From: an uncultured Pseudomonadota bacterium
GTDB taxonomy: Bacteria > Pseudomonadota > Gammaproteobacteria > Steroidobacterales > Steroidobacteraceae
Assembly: GCA_903828595.1 (NCBI GenBank)
Contig: CAIKMS010000007.1
Span: 1-64,000 of the forward strand
Direction of reading: 5' to 3'
DNA length: 64,000 nt
The notes beneath the pieces were generated by a model, which worked only from the letters and a program-made list of their open reading frames with translations, was not told the DNA's origin and did no database searches. Below are positions 1 to 8,664 of the stretch, one piece after another. Within the stretch, counting starts at the first letter, position 1. Each line of letters opens with the position of its first letter. The position numbers and the translations under genes are program-made.

Positions 1-90
1 AGCAACGCCGGGCCCAACAGTGCGACGACTACCGGTCCGGCCTCGGTAGCACCTACTGCGCCCGGATCACCACCACCGACACCCGATTAA
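1..90 (+). CDS. C-terminal end of an upstream protein, probably GspC (partial)
   Basis: The frame starting at base 1 is open and ends at TAA 88-90. It gives about 29 residues rich in Pro, Ala, Thr and Ser, which looks like a disordered tail. It ends 45 bases before gspD, where the inner-membrane clamp protein GspC normally lies in type II secretion operons. The identity rests on position only, because no conserved GspC domain is inside the window. Confidence 0.5.
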   Translation, partial: SNAGPNSATTTGPASVAPTAPGSPPPTPD

Positions 91-135
91 GAACCCACGC
101 GGACGCAACCCACGTCACGCGACAGAGAAATCGAC

Positions 136-2412
136 ATGCGAAATTTCACTATGCAATCCACGTCCCTTGAACCAACGCGATCGTACGTCACGCCCGTGGC
201 GCGACGCTGGCTGCTTAGCCTGGCGGTAGCCGCCACGTTAGCCGCGGCTCAAGCCAGCGCCCAAGCGCCCACGCCAGAGACCCCCAGTGCGGCCGGCGAC
301 ACTGAAGCACGCGCGGCGCGTCCGGCTCGCAACAGCGCCATGATCACGCCTAACTACAAAGACGCGGATCTAGGTCAGATCATTGAGGCCGTCAGCCAGC
401 TGACCGGCAAAAACTTCATCGTAGACCCGCGCGTCAAAGCACAGGTCACCATGCTGTCCGCCTCGCCGATGAGCCCGGAGGCTTTTTATCAGGCCTTTTT
501 AGCGCTGCTGGAAGTACACGGCTTTGTGGCCGCACCCTCCGGCAAAGTGATCAAAATCGTGCCCGATGCCAACGCGCGCACCATGCCCTCCATTGATCTG
601 CCTAATCACGTTAATGGCAACTCCGATGAGTTAGTCACCCAGGTGATTGCGGTACGCAATGTCAGTGCGGCGCAGTTAGTACCCATCCTGCGACCCCTCA
701 TTCCCCAGTACGGCCATTTAGCGGCCTACCCGACCTCTAACGTGCTGATCATTTCCGATCACGCCAATAACGTAGCTCGCATGCTCAAGATCATTGAGCG
801 CATTGATCAGACCACCGGCGATGACATTGATATCCTGCATTTAGAGCACGCCTCAGCCACCGAAACCGTGCGTGTGATCAATTCTTTATCTTCAGGGCAA
901 GCCGCCGGTGCCGAAGGCGGAGCACCGACCAAGCTCATCGCCGACGACCGCACCAATAGCGTTTTAATCTCAGGCGAAAAGAATGCCCGGCTACGCCTGC
1001 GTGCTCTGGTCACGCACTTGGATACGCCGCTCACCGCCGGTGGCGAGACCCAAGTGCGCTACTTAAAATACGCAGACTCCGAAAAAATCGCCGCCAAACT
1101 CAAAGAACAAATCAGTGGGGTGAATTCCTCGGCTGGAGCCAACGGCGCGCCGGGTGCCGGCGGTGTGAGTAGCACCAGTTCCAGTCAGCGCACCGTGATC
1201 TGGTCCGACCCGTCCACTAACGCACTGATCATTACCGCACCGGCGCCTACCATGCGCACCTTGATGGGTGTGGTAGATCACCTGGATATCCGTCGCGCAC
1301 AGGTGCAGGTTGAGGCCATTATTGTTGAGATTACCGGCGATAAGAGTATAGACCTGGGTGTCAACTGGGCAGCCTATGCTAAGAACGGCACCGTTCCTGC
1401 CGCCGTGTTTAATACCCCGATCGGCGGTACGGGCATTGGCAGCTTGATCACAGCCGCTGCCGGTATTGCTTCGGGTGCGACCGATGCCACCACCACCACC
1501 GGTGCAACCGGCGCATTACAGCTGCCTGAAGGCTCGACCTTCGCGGTCGGTCGCTATAACTCCAACGGTGGCGCAAATTTCGCGGCGCTGCTACGGGCAG
1601 TCTCGGGTGTTGCCAACACCAACATTATTTCCACGCCGTCGGTTACCACCTTGGATAACCAGGAAGCGCAAATTAAAGTGACGCAGGAAATCCCTTTTGT
1701 CACCGGCCAATACACATCCGGTACGGCGCAAAGTGCGGGCGGTGTGGTGAACCCCTTTCAAACGATTCAGCGCCAAGAAGTCGGCATCATCCTGAAGATC
1801 ACACCGCAGATCACCGATGACGGTACGATCATGATGAAGATCGATCAGGAAGTTTCCAGTCTGGCGCAAAGTGCCATTAAAACCGTGGATGTGATCACCA
1901 ACAAGCGAACGATCTCCACCAAAGTACTCGCCGAAGACGGGGAAGTCGTGGTGTTAGGTGGTTTGATTCAAGACAACTTAGCCGAAGGCGAACAGCGAGT
2001 GCCTTTGCTCGGTAGCATCCCGGTATTGGGCGAATTATTTAGAACTCGTAATTCGCAAAAAACCAAAAATAACCTGATGGTGTTTTTACGGCCCACCATT
2101 TTGCTGGATGGTGCCCAAGTAGCGACCGAAACCGCTGCCAAGTACAACTATGTGCGTGATGTGGAGCTGGCGCGTAATCGCGGTAAAGCCCAACTGCTGT
2201 CCGGCGAACACCAACCGACCCTACCGGATCTGAAGGTGCTGCAACCGCCAAGTGCACCGGGGACGGTACCCAAAGCCAAGGGTTATAAGTCCAACCAACT
2301 CAGCCCCGCCGGTGCTGCCGCCAGTCGCCCGTCGGCGGCTCCCGCGCAGGTGCCCGTGGCCGATGACGCCACCGGTATCGTGCCCAACGTTACGGAGGCG
2401 CCAGCGCCGTGA
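136..2412 (+). CDS. gspD: type II secretion system secretin GspD
   Basis: This is the outer-membrane secretin, whose multimer forms the channel through which folded exoproteins leave the periplasm. A basic then hydrophobic signal peptide ends with Ala-rich cleavage sites at about residues 42-44. N-terminal N0/N1/N2 ring domains follow (start near ITPNYKDADLGQIIEAV, residues about 70-300). The secretin core closes with the VPLLGSIPVLGELFR block at about 630-645. The last 95 or so residues are Pro/Ala-rich and may bind a pilotin. The length of 758 aa is normal. ATG 136 follows the purine-rich AGAGAAA; ATG 151 is an alternative. The stop overlaps the gspE start by 4 bases, so translation is probably coupled. 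Confidence 0.95.
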   Translation: MRNFTMQSTSLEPTRSYVTPVARRWLLSLAVAATLAAAQASAQAPTPETPSAAGDTEARAARPARNSAMITPNYKDADLGQIIEAVSQLTGKNFIVDPRVKAQVTMLSASPMSPEAFYQAFLALLEVHGFVAAPSGKVIKIVPDANARTMPSIDLPNHVNGNSDELVTQVIAVRNVSAAQLVPILRPLIPQYGHLAAYPTSNVLIISDHANNVARMLKIIERIDQTTGDDIDILHLEHASATETVRVINSLSSGQAAGAEGGAPTKLIADDRTNSVLISGEKNARLRLRALVTHLDTPLTAGGETQVRYLKYADSEKIAAKLKEQISGVNSSAGANGAPGAGGVSSTSSSQRTVIWSDPSTNALIITAPAPTMRTLMGVVDHLDIRRAQVQVEAIIVEITGDKSIDLGVNWAAYAKNGTVPAAVFNTPIGGTGIGSLITAAAGIASGATDATTTTGATGALQLPEGSTFAVGRYNSNGGANFAALLRAVSGVANTNIISTPSVTTLDNQEAQIKVTQEIPFVTGQYTSGTAQSAGGVVNPFQTIQRQEVGIILKITPQITDDGTIMMKIDQEVSSLAQSAIKTVDVITNKRTISTKVLAEDGEVVVLGGLIQDNLAEGEQRVPLLGSIPVLGELFRTRNSQKTKNNLMVFLRPTILLDGAQVATETAAKYNYVRDVELARNRGKAQLLSGEHQPTLPDLKVLQPPSAPGTVPKAKGYKSNQLSPAGAAASRPSAAPAQVPVADDATGIVPNVTEAPAP

Positions 2413-3899
2413 GCGCCCAGCCCGAACTGCCCGCAACGACCGAGCGACGCTTAAGCTTCGCCTTTGCGCGTCGACACGGCGTGCTGTTACAGGGCGTGGT
2501 TGATGGTCGCGCTCAGATAACCGTTCGGTCCGGCGCTTTAGCATCAGGCGTGGCCGAAGTACGTCGCTACCTAGGCATGCCGCTGTCACTGCACGAGGTC
2601 AACGAGGAAACCTTCGAGACGCTGCTGCAAAGTGCCTATGAAGGCGGCTCTAATGCCGCCGCCGAAGCGGCTGAAGGTCTGGAAGATGAAACCGATCTGA
2701 CCAATCTAGCCGAGGGCCTGCCGGAGCCTTCGGATCTCATGGAGAGCGAGGATGACGCGCCGATCATTCGACTGATCAATGCCGTACTCACTCAGGCAGT
2801 GCGTGAAAACGCCTCGGATATTCACGTTGAGCCCTTTGAAAATCGCTTAGTGGTTCGCTTTCGTGTGGACGGTGTGCTGCGTGAAGTCCTTCAATCCCGG
2901 CGGGCCTTAGCCGCCGTGGTGGTCAGTCGTATCAAGGTCATGTCGCGCTTGGATATTGCCGAAAAGCGCCTGCCACAAGACGGTCGAATTTCCCTGCGTA
3001 TCGCCGGTCGCCCGGTGGACGTTCGCGTATCCACCATTCCCGCCGGTCATGGTGAGCGGGTGGTGCTGCGTCTGCTCGACAAGCAGGCCGGACGCTTGGA
3101 ACTCACCGCGCTGGGCATGGATCCCAAAACCCAAAGTGCCATCGACGAACTCATCCATAAGCCCTACGGCATCATTTTAGTTACCGGCCCTACCGGTTCA
3201 GGAAAAACCACCACGCTGTACTCGGCGCTGGAGAGGTTAAACGACAACACCCGCAACATCATGACGTTGGAAGATCCCATCGAGTACTACATCGATGGCA
3301 TAGGCCAGACTCAGGTCAATACCAAAGTCGACATGACCTTCGCGCGTGGCCTGCGCGCCATTTTGCGTCAGGACCCGGACGTGGTCATGGTCGGTGAAAT
3401 CCGTGACATTGAAACCGCGCAGATTGCCGTACAAGCCTCGTTGACCGGACATTTGGTGCTATCCACCCTGCATACCAACACCGCGGTAGGTGCAATCACC
3501 CGTCTACGCGATATGGGTGTTGAGCCCTTCCTGCTCTCCTCCACGCTGTTAGGGGTGGTTGCGCAGCGTCTGGTGCGCGTTTTAAACCCGCAGACTCGTG
3601 TTCCTTATCAACCTGCTGCCTACGAACGTAAGTTTCTGAACCTGGCGGAAGGCACTGCCGCACCCTTAATCTTCAAACCCAGTGGTGAACAGGGCAGCTA
3701 CAAGGGACGTACTGGAATTTATGAGTTGGTGGTCGTGGATGAAGCCATGCGCACCATGATTCATGATGGTGCCGGTGAGCAGGAACTTGAGCGCCACGCC
3801 CGCACCCTGATGCCGGGTATTCGTGATGACGGACGCCGAAAAATTCTCGAGGGTCACACGACCGTTGAGGAAGTTTTGCGCGTAACTCGCGAAGACTAA
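2409..3899 (+). CDS. gspE: type II secretion ATPase GspE
   Basis: This cytoplasmic hexameric ATPase drives pseudopilus assembly. Visible motifs are the Walker A GPTGSGKT (residues 260-267), the Asp and His boxes around 285-350, the Walker B-like DPDVVMVGEIRD near 322-333 and the C-terminal KGRTGIYEL. Starts at GTG in a GTGA overlap with gspD. The segment between VLNPQTRVPY and KGRTG, where most GspE proteins carry two CxxC pairs that bind zinc, contains no cysteine at all. The N-terminal domain has an acidic stretch around residues 80-115. Length (496 aa) is usual for the family. Confidence 0.95.
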   Translation: MSAQPELPATTERRLSFAFARRHGVLLQGVVDGRAQITVRSGALASGVAEVRRYLGMPLSLHEVNEETFETLLQSAYEGGSNAAAEAAEGLEDETDLTNLAEGLPEPSDLMESEDDAPIIRLINAVLTQAVRENASDIHVEPFENRLVVRFRVDGVLREVLQSRRALAAVVVSRIKVMSRLDIAEKRLPQDGRISLRIAGRPVDVRVSTIPAGHGERVVLRLLDKQAGRLELTALGMDPKTQSAIDELIHKPYGIILVTGPTGSGKTTTLYSALERLNDNTRNIMTLEDPIEYYIDGIGQTQVNTKVDMTFARGLRAILRQDPDVVMVGEIRDIETAQIAVQASLTGHLVLSTLHTNTAVGAITRLRDMGVEPFLLSSTLLGVVAQRLVRVLNPQTRVPYQPAAYERKFLNLAEGTAAPLIFKPSGEQGSYKGRTGIYELVVVDEAMRTMIHDGAGEQELERHARTLMPGIRDDGRRKILEGHTTVEEVLRVTRED

Positions 3900-3902
3900 C
3901 CC

Positions 3903-5123
3903 ATGGCTGCCTTTGAATACGTCGCTGCGGAAGCTAATGGTCGTGAAAAGCGCGGCGTCATGGAAGGTGACTCGGCGCGCCAGGTTCGCCAGATGCTGCG
4001 CGAGCAGGGCCTGCTACCCCTCACGGTCAGCGAAGTCACGGAAGCCAAACCACTGGAAAACTCCGGTGGAATTTCGATTAAGCGTGGCAGCCTCTCGGCT
4101 ACCGACCTGTCACTGATTACCCGTCAGCTAGCGACCTTGGTACGCTCGGGATTGCCCCTGGAGGAAGCCTTACTGGCGGTCTCCCAGCAAACCGAAAAAG
4201 CCCGCTCGGCGGCGATCATAGCGGCCGTACGCTCACGGGTCATGGAAGGCCGCAGCTTAGCCGATGGCCTGCGAGCCTTCCCGCAGGCGTTTCCGGGTAT
4301 CTATACGGCCACGGTGTCGGCAGGCGAGCAATCCGGACGTTTAGATTCGGTGTTGGAGCGTTTGTCGGACTACACCGAGAGTCGACAAATTCTGCAGTCA
4401 AAAATCCGTAATGCCATGGTCTACCCGATCTTGCTGACCATCGTGTGTGTAGTCATCGTGTCGCTGTTGTTGGCCTATGTGGTGCCCGTGGTCGTCAACG
4501 TCTTTCGCACCGGAAAACAAGAATTGCCGATGATCACGCGTGCGCTGATCTGGCTGTCGGATGGCTTTCGCAACTACTGGTGGCTGCTACTGCTGATCAT
4601 TATCGCGGCGATCTGGGGCTTTAGACGCTGGCTGGAGCAACCCGGGGCGCGCAAACGCTGGCATTTGATTTTATTAGGCCTGCCTATCATTGGCCGTGTG
4701 GTGCGTGGCGTTAATGCGGCACGTTTTGCGCGCACCCTGTCGATCCTCACCGCCAGTGCGGTACCGGTTCTGGATTCACTGCGCATTGCCGGTGAAGTGG
4801 TAGCTAATGTACCGATGCGTGATGCGATCCGCGAAGCCGCCATCAAGGTGCGTGAGGGCTCGCCCATTGCTAAATCCTTAGGCGCTTCCAAACTCTATCC
4901 GCCCATGCTCATACACCTGATTGCCAGCGGCGAGACCAGCGGCGAATTAGAGAGCATGCTGGAGCGAGCCGCCGCCAACCAGGAACGAGAAATGGACGGC
5001 ATCGTTAACACCGCGGTTAACATTTTGGGACCCGCCATGATCCTGATGATGGGTGGATTTGTGCTACTCATTGTGTTGGCTTTGTTACTGCCGATCTTCC
5101 AGCTCAACCAACTGGTGCGTTAG
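3903..5123 (+). CDS. gspF: type II secretion inner-membrane platform protein GspF
   Basis: Polytopic platform protein that couples the GspE ATPase to the pseudopilus. It has two T2SSF cytoplasmic domains (about residues 70-190 and 270-390). The membrane segments lie at about 170-196, 223-237 and 375-399. The length of 406 aa is canonical. It starts 3 bases after gspE. The operon usually continues with the major pseudopilin gspG, but here a candidate terminator and an unrelated gene follow, so the pseudopilins and GspL/M must be encoded elsewhere or be absent. Confidence 0.95.
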   Translation: MAAFEYVAAEANGREKRGVMEGDSARQVRQMLREQGLLPLTVSEVTEAKPLENSGGISIKRGSLSATDLSLITRQLATLVRSGLPLEEALLAVSQQTEKARSAAIIAAVRSRVMEGRSLADGLRAFPQAFPGIYTATVSAGEQSGRLDSVLERLSDYTESRQILQSKIRNAMVYPILLTIVCVVIVSLLLAYVVPVVVNVFRTGKQELPMITRALIWLSDGFRNYWWLLLLIIIAAIWGFRRWLEQPGARKRWHLILLGLPIIGRVVRGVNAARFARTLSILTASAVPVLDSLRIAGEVVANVPMRDAIREAAIKVREGSPIAKSLGASKLYPPMLIHLIASGETSGELESMLERAAANQEREMDGIVNTAVNILGPAMILMMGGFVLLIVLALLLPIFQLNQLVR

Positions 5124-5206
5124 TCGTAAAACTGCGTCATCAGTCACAGCAGTGCCGGGAAATCCCTCTTGCAGGCCCACCACTTCCTGACTTATAAATC
5201 GCCCGT

Positions 5207-5239
5207 CAGCCGCGAAAGATAAACGGCTGTGCGTTTTTT
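5207..5239 (+). terminator. possible rho-independent terminator after gspF
   Basis: A 6-bp GC-rich stem (CAGCCG 5207-5212 with CGGCTG 5224-5229) and an 11-base loop are followed four bases later by six T residues (5234-5239). The loop is long and the stem short, so it is only a moderate candidate. Confidence 0.4.
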
Positions 5240-5262
5240 ACTCCTGCGGTTACGGAGTGGCG

Positions 5263-5493
5263 ATGAGCGAGCAACCCGAATCTGACGTCTTCGATGATGA
5301 CGATGAGATCGCTGGTGATAGCGAGGACACCAACATTGATGGTTTGATGCGGGATATGGAGTCACAAAAACGACGCAATAACGCGCCGCGCGGCCAAGAA
5401 CCCGCTTGGCGGCGCCTGGAAAAACTGCGTGAAGCCAAGCAAACCAAAGCGCTGACGCTGGACTTTGAAGATTACGAGTTAGACGACGAATAA
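5263..5493 (+). CDS. small acidic protein of unknown function
   Basis: The product is 76 aa with a very acidic N-terminus (Asp/Glu run), a central basic stretch including PAWRRLEKLREAKQTK, and an acidic end (FEDYELDDE). It has no signal peptide or membrane segment. This layout is shared by short uncharacterised gammaproteobacterial proteins such as the PA3496-type group, but I cannot confirm membership. ATG 5263 is preferred over GTG 5257 because GGAG at 5254-5257 lies five bases upstream of the ATG and overlaps the GTG. It is convergent with dnaE2. Confidence 0.65.
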   Translation: MSEQPESDVFDDDDEIAGDSEDTNIDGLMRDMESQKRRNNAPRGQEPAWRRLEKLREAKQTKALTLDFEDYELDDE

Positions 5494-5559
5494 ACCTTCA
5501 ACCGGACCGGTGCAGCGCGACCCCATCGCTGTCATCAAATATTCATAAGTCACTTTGGC

Positions 5560-8500
5560 TCAATGAAAGTCCCGTGAACGCAAAGCCAAGCGCCCGAGTA
5601 AGGCGGTTCGATCCACCAGCTTACGCACGATCAGATGCATCACGGAGCCTTGCCGTTGTAGCTGTCCTTGTGCATCCAATAAACGCGCGCGTAACAAAGG
5701 TTGCCGCCAACGCTGTGCTACTGACTTCCAAACAATCAGATTAATCACCCCGGTCTCATCCTCCAGCGTCACGAAAGTCACACCGCCCGCTGTGCCTGGA
5801 CGCTGGCGCATTAAAACCAGGCCACAGCAGCGCACCCAAGCGCCATGCTCAAGCATATCTAAATGCTGCGCACTAACCATGCCCACACTATCCAGGCGCC
5901 TGCGCAACAACGCCAATGGATGACGACCTAGAGTCAGCCCCAGTGACCGATAATCACTGAGTAAATCCTCACCCTCGGTGGGTGTAGGCAACATCGGTCT
6001 AATGTCCGATGACGGGTTTGTCACTGCCATAGAGTTCGGCACGCCGGCCTGCATGGGCAATGGCTTTTCAGTACCCAACACGCTCCACACCGCCAGATGA
6101 CGATGCCCGGTCAGACTTTTCAGCGCGCCGGCTGCCGCTAAAGCGGATAAGTCACGGCGATTAAGCTCGGCTCGTAAAGAAAGATCATCAACCGACACGA
6201 AAGCCGCCTGCGCTCTTAGCTCACACATTCGTAACGCCGTCTGGCGACTCAGGCCGTTGACTAAGCGAAACCCCAAACGTATGGCCGGTGCATCGGTTGC
6301 CTGGCGTTCTAGCGTACAGTCCACCTGGCTATAGCGAATATCTACCGGACGCACCTCAACTCCATGGGTACGCGCGTCACGCACCAGTTGAGCAGGTGCG
6401 TAAAACCCCATGGGCTGGCTGTTTAATAACGCCGCGGTAAAAGCTGCGGGCTCATGACACTTTAACCAGGCCGATAAATACACCAGTAGCGCAAAACTCG
6501 CGGCATGGGATTCCGGGAATCCGTATTCACCAAAACCTGACATCTGATTAAAGATGGCCTGCGCAAATTCCTCGCGGTAACCTCGCGCCTTCATGCCGTC
6601 TAACAGACGCGCCTCAAATCCGCCCAATCCCCCTTTACGCTTCCAAGCAGCCATGGCCCGTCGTAAACGATCGGCTTCTCCTGGGGTAAACCCGGCGGCC
6701 ACGACGGCTAAGCTCATCACCTGCTCCTGAAAAATAGGAACACCTAAAGTGCGTTGCAAAACACTGCGAACCTCAGCACTCGGATAACTGACCGGCTCCT
6801 CGCCGTTACGGCGGCGTAGGTAAGGATGCACCATATCGCCTTGAATAGGCCCAGGCCTCACCAGAGCTACCTCAATCACGAGATCGTAAAAACTCTGCGG
6901 CCTTAAGCGCGGCAACATAGCCATCTGCGCTCGAGACTCAATCTGAAAGACGCCTACCGTGTCGGCTTTTGAAACCATTTCATAGACAGCCGGATCCTCA
7001 GCGGGAATGCTCGCCATCGTCAGTGGATAACCACGAAAATCACTTGCCAGAACTAAAGCTTTGGATATGGCTGTCAACATACCCAAAGCCAGCAAATCGA
7101 CCTTTAAGAGCCCTAACTCATCCAGATCATCCTTGTCCCACTGTATAACCGTACGCTCAGCCATCGAGGCATTTTCCACCGGAACCCACTCATCCAATGA
7201 GTGACGGGCTATCACAAAACCACCCACGTGCTGCGAAAGATGTCGGGGAAAGCCGGTTATCTCGTGTACTAACTCCACGCAGCGCTTAAGAATCGGACTG
7301 TGTGGGTCAAGTCCAGCCTCGCGAATACGCGCCTCATCTAAGGTCTTGCCATCCCACCATTGCTGCGTGCGGGCCAGCTTATCAACCTGCAAGCTATCCA
7401 GCCCTAAGGCTTTGCCCACATCACGAATAGCGCTGCGACCGCGATAGCTGATTACAGCTGCGGTATTAGCCGCTCGGTGGCGGCCGTATTTTTGATAGAC
7501 ATACTGTATAACCTCTTCGCGCCGCTCGTGCTCAAAATCAATATCAATATCCGGTGGCTCGTTGCGCTCTTTAGATATGAATCGCTCAAAAAGCAAAGAC
7601 ATGCGCGCGGGATCAACTTCGGTAATCCCTAAGCAATAGCACACTGCAGAGTTCGCTGCCGAACCGCGTCCCTGACACAGGATGGAACGACCACGAGCAA
7701 AGTTAACGATGTCCCATACGGTTAAAAAATACGGCTCATAGCCCAGCTCCGCAATCAGCGCCAGCTCATGCTCCAGCAATTGATTAACATGCTCATCAAT
7801 CCCATCAGGCCATCGTTGACGCGCCCCTTCTAGACTAAGCGTGCGCAACCACGATGACGGGGTGTGTCCGGCAGGGACAATCTCATCGGGATACTCGTAG
7901 CGCAACTCCGCCAGACTAAAATGACAGCGATCCGCAATTGTCTGGGTTGCCTGCAATAGCTCTGCAGGATAGAGCCTGTCTAATCGGCGCAAGGAGCGCA
8001 GACACCGCTCCGCATTGGGATAAAGCTCAAAGCCGGCGTTATCAACGGTCTTACCAATACGAATAGCGGTGAGCACGTCCTGCAGACGCCGTCGCTCACG
8101 CACGTGCATATGCACATCACCGGCTGCTACCAACGGTATATTCAGAGCCAGACCGGCTTGCGTTAACGTCGCTAGCCGAGCCCTATCTAAGCCTGTAGCC
8201 AGTAACTCAACTGCCAGCCAGACATGCGCACTGATACTGGAAAGCCAAGCACCCTCCTCCAGATCCGGCTGTGCGCCGGGTATCCATAAGATCTCTAACC
8301 CTGTCAGCGGCTGAAAGGCTAAGTCCTCTCGAGTCAACCGGTAGTTACCTTTAGGCGCCGCTCGCCGAGCTTTGGTAATAAGCTGGCATAACAATCGGTA
8401 GCCATCACGGGTTGTGGCCAAGGCGACCAAACGCGGACCATCAGCCAGCTGAATCTCACTACCTATAATTAAATGAAAGTTAAGCTCTCGTGCAGCCGTG

Positions 8501-8652
8501 AAAGCACGAACGACTCCGGCTAAAGAACACTCATCCGTGAGTGCCAACGCACGATAACCCAACTCATGAGCGCGCTTAACCAACTCCTCAGGACGAGAAG
8601 CACCACGCAGAAACGTAAAATTCGACAGGACATGCAATTCGGCGTAATTCAT
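5560..8652 (-). CDS. dnaE2: error-prone DNA polymerase DnaE2 (ImuC)
   Basis: C-family polymerase that carries out SOS-induced mutagenic translesion synthesis together with ImuA and ImuB. It has an N-terminal PHP domain (begins YAELHVLSNFTFLRGAS), the catalytic PDIDIDFEHERRE acidic motif near residue 365, the CQGRGSAANSAVCY palm motif, and a C-terminal OB-fold (VTFVTLEDETGVINLIVWK). The length of 1030 aa is typical of DnaE2 and shorter than the replicative DnaE1. It starts 12 bases after imuB ends and is the last gene of the lexA-headed operon. Confidence 0.96.
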   Translation of the reverse strand: MNYAELHVLSNFTFLRGASRPEELVKRAHELGYRALALTDECSLAGVVRAFTAARELNFHLIIGSEIQLADGPRLVALATTRDGYRLLCQLITKARRAAPKGNYRLTREDLAFQPLTGLEILWIPGAQPDLEEGAWLSSISAHVWLAVELLATGLDRARLATLTQAGLALNIPLVAAGDVHMHVRERRRLQDVLTAIRIGKTVDNAGFELYPNAERCLRSLRRLDRLYPAELLQATQTIADRCHFSLAELRYEYPDEIVPAGHTPSSWLRTLSLEGARQRWPDGIDEHVNQLLEHELALIAELGYEPYFLTVWDIVNFARGRSILCQGRGSAANSAVCYCLGITEVDPARMSLLFERFISKERNEPPDIDIDFEHERREEVIQYVYQKYGRHRAANTAAVISYRGRSAIRDVGKALGLDSLQVDKLARTQQWWDGKTLDEARIREAGLDPHSPILKRCVELVHEITGFPRHLSQHVGGFVIARHSLDEWVPVENASMAERTVIQWDKDDLDELGLLKVDLLALGMLTAISKALVLASDFRGYPLTMASIPAEDPAVYEMVSKADTVGVFQIESRAQMAMLPRLRPQSFYDLVIEVALVRPGPIQGDMVHPYLRRRNGEEPVSYPSAEVRSVLQRTLGVPIFQEQVMSLAVVAAGFTPGEADRLRRAMAAWKRKGGLGGFEARLLDGMKARGYREEFAQAIFNQMSGFGEYGFPESHAASFALLVYLSAWLKCHEPAAFTAALLNSQPMGFYAPAQLVRDARTHGVEVRPVDIRYSQVDCTLERQATDAPAIRLGFRLVNGLSRQTALRMCELRAQAAFVSVDDLSLRAELNRRDLSALAAAGALKSLTGHRHLAVWSVLGTEKPLPMQAGVPNSMAVTNPSSDIRPMLPTPTEGEDLLSDYRSLGLTLGRHPLALLRRRLDSVGMVSAQHLDMLEHGAWVRCCGLVLMRQRPGTAGGVTFVTLEDETGVINLIVWKSVAQRWRQPLLRARLLDAQGQLQRQGSVMHLIVRKLVDRTALLGRLALRSRDFH

Positions 8653-8664
8653 GGTGAGCGCCCA

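Noticed and set aside
2221-2589. 122-codon minus-strand ORF across the gspD-gspE junction
   Set aside because: It is antisense to two well-supported genes, and its product is an Arg-rich low-complexity sequence.
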